From NCBI RefSeq assembly GCF_026745355.1, contig NC_079202.1, positions 7,586,129 through 7,650,128 of the forward strand: DNA of 64,000 nt, given 5' to 3'. The notes beneath the pieces were generated by a model. It was given only the letters and a program-made list of their open reading frames with translations. It searched no databases and was not told the origin of the DNA. The translations under genes and the position numbers were made by a program. The DNA is from Beta vulgaris subsp. vulgaris (lineage: Eukaryota; Streptophyta; Magnoliopsida; Caryophyllales; Amaranthaceae). This document shows positions 52,915-64,000 of this stretch, piece by piece. How positions within the stretch are numbered: position 1 is the stretch's first letter; every line of letters begins with the position of its first letter.

Positions 52915-53504
52915 TGTTGTAGCCTAAAATCAAGGGCTACTAAGATGACATGTGGCATTCGCTTAGGCAAAGAAAGTACAAAGGCCTGCAGGTTCTTTGG
53001 GCTAAAGTACTTTTCTGAGGAAAAGGTGTACTGAAAAGCTCTCTTGTGGCCCTAAAATTGTACTTAGGCCAATACAAGTGAAGCCTGATTCAGCTAAAGG
53101 GTAAATTGTATTGACAAATCAGCATTTGCCACGTGTCACCATATTATTGCTTAGCCAATCAGATGCTCCCAAATTAGGGTGACATCAAGGCACATCAGTC
53201 ATTCCAAACAATATAAATAGTCCTTGATTTCAGGGTGAAAGGTACGTTTTTCAGAGCATAGTACTGTTACTCTGCCATAAATTCTTATCTTTCTCTCTCT
53301 AAAAGTTCCTCAATATCCCTGATATTTGACTTAAGCTTCGGAGGGGGAAATACCACCCAAACCTCCAGGGTGGGTCCCTTTTTTGCAGGTTGCTGGTCAG
53401 AAGTCTGCATTGGGATTTGAACCAATCTTGTTGCACAAGTCTCCATTCTTAGAACTTATCTTTGGGAGTGTGATATAAGTTTGCTAGTTTTACACTGCAT
53501 AACA
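52915..53504 (+). repeat. 3' LTR of the gag-only element
   Basis: 590 bp matching the 5' LTR. Differences are mainly short deletions, several in homopolymers or dinucleotides (for example AAAAATC against AAAATC, GTACACTTTT against GTACTTTT), with few substitutions. It ends CTGCATAACA and is followed by the CTAAG duplication. Confidence 0.95.
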
Positions 53505-54555
53505 CTAAGTACTAACTATACTAACATACTAACTAAACATTACAACAAACAATACAAACGAAACATTACAACAAACAATACAAACGAAACATTACAACAA
53601 ACAACAAACAATAGTGCTATCATAAAAACAAACTGGTTTGTCACTACAACCATAACCAACACAAAACAATAACAATAACCACAATTATACAATTATACCA
53701 TAAATTATACAATAACAATAACAACAAACAATAGCTATTTTACCATAAACAGTACAAACAACAAACAAACATTACAAAGACTTAAACAACACAAACGAAC
53801 CATTACAACAAACAAGGTCGCCGGAACAACAAAAAACAAACAAACAGTGGAGAAACGAACAATACAACAAACGAACAATACAAACGCAAGAGAGAGAAAC
53901 ATTACAACAAACGAACAATACAAACAAACCATAAAAACAGTGGAGAAACGCAAGAGAGAGAAACAGGCAGTGAAGAAATGCAACCACCATAACCACAAGT
54001 CCACAAGACCACAATAACAACAAACAATACAACAAACAACAAAAAAAATACAAAGCCTTCGAGAAAGAGAGAGGAATACTTGAGAAACGTTAGAAACGGT
54101 GGAGAAACGTTATGGAAGTGGCTGCCGGAACAGGTCAAGAACGCGCAAAAAAGGTCGCCGGAACTGGTGCAGAAAAAAGCGCCGGAATTGATGGAGAAAC
54201 GCGCCGGAAGTTGGTGGAGAACACGCAGGGAACTAGGGAGTTAGGGTTTTACGTGTGTAGCAGGGACTATGGAGTTAGGCGCCGAAATGAGGATTTAGGA
54301 GAAGTAGGACTTTAGGAGACTAAAATGGACCAGCCAGCCCAATGTGGAAATTTTTTTTAAAAAAAAAAACGGATCTGCGGATCCAGGTTCGGGTCTATTG
54401 TACAGATCCGGACCCATATCCGTGATCTGACAAGTGGACCCGAATCCAACTCGGATCCAACGGGTCCATAATTTTAGGATCCAGACCCGAAAAAACGGAT
54501 CCGGGTTCACGGATCCGGGTCGGGTCCAGGATCCGCTGCCATCTCTAGTGATGTT

Positions 54556-54908
54556 GTTCCCATGTTGTTGGTTTATATCCACACAAGAGCATGAAGCAGC
54601 TTCAGCATGGAGTGTTGAAGGAGCACCCCCATAGGTGCCATCTCCTTGGATAATGTCAAAAACCTGTTCATCAAATAACCAAGCGCAATGGCGGATCTTG
54701 AAACTTTTGCTACTGGGGGCCGAAAAAACGTCAGAGTACTATATTTGTAAAAAAAAGTAAAACTATAATGCAGAACTTGAACTATTAATATATTTTTTTT
54801 TAGTAAATATTATAAAAAATTTGATATTCTGAATGTATATATGGAGAAGAATCTAACAAGACCCTATATAACTATATTTTTCCTTATGTAAACATCATAA
54901 TATATTAA
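54556..54908. other. Intergenic DNA at the hAT right flank
   Basis: The minus strand has an uninterrupted frame from about 54715 to the hAT edge containing LFDEQVFDIIQGDGTYGGA and TLHAEAASCSCVDINQQHG. It stays open in phase across the target duplication into 42358-42293. The product is not recognised. The rest is AT-rich. Confidence 0.4.
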
Positions 54909-55107
54909 GGGCCTGTTCTTTTCGGCATAAAACAACGGGACTGATCTGAACTGAACTGAATTGAACTGAACTGAATTGAATTGAACTGAACTGAAATGAA
55001 TAGTGATATGTGAGAGTAAAAGTATTGTCAAGAGCTGAACTGAACTGATCTGAACTGCATTGAACTGAACTGAATTGAACTGAAAATAAGCTGGGGAGAA
55101 CAGGCCC
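54909..55107. mobile_element. Tourist-like MITE, 199 bp
   Basis: GGGCCTGTTCT at the left and AGAACAGGCCC at the right are perfect inverted ends, with TAA outside both (54906-54908 and 55108-55110). Those ends and target site are standard for Tourist/PIF-Harbinger MITEs. The interior is largely TGAACTGAAC repeats and non-coding. Confidence 0.92.
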
Positions 55108-55110
55108 TAA

Positions 55111-56079
55111 GGGTGGTGGTGAACTGTATAAAAAAATCCAATTATTGCAACGGAAAAAGAACGGGGAAGTACTACATAAAAATTTCAAATAAACTAAGCT
55201 ATAAATTAATTTTTATACATGGTAAGTAATACTACTAAGTGCCTATACTTGTCAACTTTGCGTATGAGTTATTAAAATATTATGCAATTTTCCGTTCTAA
55301 GTTAGACACAAATACGAGGATACGACTTTTTTATTTATAGATTTATGATGTTTAGTTAATTTTTAAATAATTTTCACCTTTACAACAAGATAAAATGAAA
55401 AAAGAAAAAAAGTTCAAAACTTCAAATAATACAAAGTAAACACATGTAGTACAAGATAAATTGGATACAGATGAAAAAAAATGAAATAGGAAACAAAGCC
55501 TAAAAACTTTTTTTTTTAAAAAAAAAGAAAAACGAAAAGGCTCCAGGCCTCTAACACAGAACATCATAAATTCAGAAGTTCTTTCCCACAATATGTGGGT
55601 CCCATATCCCCAATTCTTTTTCCCCCCTTCACAAAATCAAGGCCCAGATACAGTGAAGAGTAAGAGCAAACACAATAAGTTATTACTTTTTGCGCTTTTT
55701 TTGGACAATATAATAGCAAGCTCTGTTAAATTTTTCTTCTAAAATCTTTTAGGGGCCAGGCCCAGACCTACGAAGTATAATTGTTTTTAGTTGCAAAATT
55801 TGAACATTAGACATACGAAGTATAATTGTTTTTAGTTGCAAAATTTGATTGGTTTAGTTTCTGTCACTTAAGTTTCTCACCATTCTTTTCGTTTTTGTTT
55901 TGTTTTTTTTTTTTTTTTTACTTTTCAAAGTTAAATTCTATGAACAAAATAGAAATTTTATTGAATTTATTTATGATTTCTAATATTATAATTTTTTAGT
56001 TGATTTTTGAATTAAGTACAGTACTTCATAAATTGTAAAGAAAGTGGACACTTTGATTTCAAGTCAATTTTTCATAGGT
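55111..56079. other. AT-rich intergenic DNA
   Basis: No gene recognised. A short direct repeat, ACGAAGTATAATTGTTTTTA, occurs near 55769 and 55814. Poly-A and poly-T runs are common. Confidence 0.45.
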
Positions 56080-56335
56080 TGTAGTTTGTAAGTGAATTTT
56101 TAAGTTTTTGTAAAATTCCTCATTTTAGTGATTTGCATAACGTAAATTATGCAATTTTAAGATTTTAGCTGACTTGTGAGTGATTGTTATAATTATATTT
56201 TTGGTATTTTTGTTTGAAGCCACCTTTGATTTGTAAGTGAATTTATGATTTAGAATAAGAAGGGGGTAACATAGTATGTTCATTTGGGGACACCATAGCT
56301 CCCCTCTTCCCTTATATAATAGAGATATATATGTT
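56080..56335 (-). mobile_element. Helitron-like 5' end, copy 1
   Basis: On the minus strand the sequence starts TCTCTATTATATAAGGGAAG at 56335, directly after a host A. Helitrons insert between A and T and start with TC. The following GGGGAGCTATGGTGTCCCCA and the next 200 bases are paralleled by 56640-56903. The 3' hairpin and CTRR end were not found, so the extent is uncertain. Confidence 0.4.
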
Positions 56336-56639
56336 GTAATTTAATTCTTGAATGATATTTTACATAAACCTTTTTACTTTGATAATTAATCGCTATTATA
56401 TAATAGAAAAAGATAGGTCCGAATATATGTAAAAGTTTCACTATATATAGGAAACACTATAAAAAAGTAAATAATTTTTTTCCTTGTCTAACTTCTAAAT
56501 TCTGATTTCACTATAAATACACCTCAATTTTTTATCATGACCCACCATTAATTGTGAATGGTTCTTGAGAATAGTGATTTGTAAGTAAATTTTTGTAAAT
56601 GTTTGTGTATGTATTGACGTTCTAGGTTATTAGTTTTAG

Positions 56640-56903
56640 TTTGTATGTAAATTTTAAGTTTTAATAAAGTTTCATGATTATTTGAGTGATTTGCATGATT
56701 TTCATAACGTGATTTATGAGTGGATTGTAAAGTTTCTTCTTTTAAGTGATTTGTGAGTGAGTGTTGTAAATAATTAATTTTCGGTAGTTTTCTTTGAGTG
56801 CCGATTTTGATTTTGACATTCCTTTTGTAATTTAGAAAGAGAAGGGGGTAAAATAGGCATTTCAAAAGAGGACACCATTGCTCCCCTTTCCTTATAATAG
56901 AGA
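56640..56903 (-). mobile_element. Helitron-like 5' end, copy 2
   Basis: Starts TCTCTATTATAAGGAAAGGG at 56903 on the minus strand, again after a host A, and follows copy 1 through the GGTGTCC motif and AAGTGATTTGTGAGTGAGTG-type text. The two copies lie 568 bp apart in the same orientation. Confidence 0.4.
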
Positions 56904-57612
56904 TTTAGGGAAACAAATTATGCAAACTTTTGTAAATTTTATTTGATTCCCCGTGCTTGTATAATAAACTTATTAGACTTACCTCAAATTGTCGCAACTT
57001 TAAACTTAGCATCCCTTATTTGTGGCGTGTGTAGATTTTAGTTCCACGACACATCTCTCAATTTGTAACTCCAAATAAGACATAGATGATATCACTTTCA
57101 TAGACTTTTCTTCAACACTCTCCTAAATAGTCTCATTTTTGTCAAGATCCCTAACATAGCCCGTGATGATCAGCATCTAATCATAACACATTCACCTTAA
57201 TCTTCTTATAAATTATAATAATAGTCGTCATGTAAAAGGGGTGCACTCAATGGAGAATTGACATACACAAATTACTTCATGACTTGAATGAAGGTAACGA
57301 GGTTTCCCTTGCTTCATGCAACACTAAACTATAGTACTACCAAGCAACTTTAAATTGAATTGAAGTATGGAGAGTTAATAAAAAAAATATGCCAATTTCA
57401 ACAGCCCTTTATAATCGGTTGGCCAACTGTATTATTTACCCATTACATTTATTGCCAACAAAAGATGTCCACAAGATTTATCACAAACCTTCTTTTTAGT
57501 CATTTATTCTCTTACATAATCACACCTACCCTTTCTCTCTCTCTTCACTATTATCACTCACAACGAGTAATAGTGTAGACGTATGGTGTAGTGTAGCTAC
57601 TAAATTTTGGCA
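56904..57612. other. Upstream region of the ABCB gene
   Basis: AT-rich. A CT-rich leader-like stretch (CTTTCTCTCTCTCTTCACTA, about 57531-57550) lies 60-80 bases before the start codon and probably belongs to the 5' UTR. I see no convincing TATA box. Confidence 0.4.

Positions 57613-64000
<6,388 letters not shown>

Larger units (their letters stand above)
45392..53509 (+). mobile_element. Non-autonomous LTR element: gag and protease only, plus a hairpin-repeat array (TR-GAG-like)
   Basis: CTAAG is duplicated at 45392-45396 and 53505-53509. LTRs span 45397-46003 and 52915-53504, both TG...CA. A primer site TGGCGCCGTCTGTGGG begins at 46006 and a purine tract AAGGGGCAAA precedes the 3' LTR. Inside are gag, a knuckle and an aspartic protease, with a last trace of pol (about 48660-48715, NPERPERTLKIG) and then no reverse transcriptase or integrase. 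Instead comes a tandem array (49920-52816) containing the 1000 N gap. TR-GAG elements (LTRs plus gag, no pol) are described in plants and rely on autonomous partners. The large array is what sets this one apart. Confidence 0.9.
42359..54555 (-). mobile_element. hAT transposon with 8 bp target duplication, carrying a nested LTR element
   Basis: GTGATGTT is duplicated at 42359-42366 and 54548-54555, the 8 bp typical of hAT. The ends pair as AAGGGATGGCAACGG and, reverse-complemented, TAGAGATGGCAGCGG. Both subterminal zones (42380-42510 and 54365-54540) are dense in GGATCC, GGGTCC and GGATCCGGGT motifs, the usual hAT transposase-binding clusters. The transposase gene occupies 42806-45216 on the minus strand. 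The LTR element at 45397-53504 sits upstream of it. Without that insertion the element is about 4.07 kb, normal for hAT. Confidence 0.93.

Noticed and set aside
57607..57612. Start of the ABCB protein at an upstream TTG
   Set aside because: Plant nuclear genes start at ATG. The first in-frame ATG is at 57613 in good context.

Overview
This is nuclear DNA of a flowering plant, almost certainly a eudicot. The evidence is spliced GT-AG genes of plant-specific families (an NFR5/LYK5-type LysM receptor kinase and an ABCB13/14-type transporter), degenerate plant-type CCCTAAA repeats, a chloroplast psbA fragment and plant-type Copia, L1-LINE, CACTA, hAT, PIF/Harbinger and Helitron-like elements. I suspect Caryophyllales from the general look of the repeats but cannot show it.

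Three host genes look functional. A two-exon gene (17602-17935, +) encodes a 79-residue single-pass membrane protein. An intronless LysM receptor-like pseudokinase (18166-20208, -) resembles the chitin co-receptors LYK4/LYK5; W-boxes and a TGACGCGTCA palindrome lie upstream. The first ten exons of an ABCB half-transporter-pair gene (57613 to beyond 64000, +) run off the right edge, and its 1.8 kb first intron carries a piece of chloroplast psbA. A broken histone H3.1-like copy lies at 1036-1404 (-). The three host genes show no shared pathway.

The rest is mostly mobile DNA. 3.3-9 kb: a 31-32 bp minisatellite, two elements with matching ends that both sit inside TA microsatellites, and a Helitron-like sequence between them. 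9.7-16.5 kb: a decayed hAT transposase, telomere-like repeats, a 5'-truncated LINE with target duplication, a MULE-like element with palindromic ends and a SINE-like sequence. 16.6-24.3 kb: MITEs around the two small host genes, a PIF/Harbinger transposase fragment and a non-autonomous CACTA element.

25.7-39.6 kb is one L1 LINE (14 bp target duplication) into which a second CACTA element (5' region) and a Copia element (inside ORF1) have jumped. 40.6-42.3 kb is a truncated gypsy-type element on the minus strand. 42.4-54.5 kb is one hAT element (8 bp target duplication) into which an 8.1 kb LTR element has jumped. That LTR element keeps gag and protease but has lost reverse transcriptase and integrase. 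In their place it carries about 2.9 kb of ~46 bp monomers, each close to a perfect hairpin, around an exactly 1000-base assembly gap. This is the most unusual structure in the window.

All calls rest on reading the sequence. Family names come from recognised motifs, not searches.
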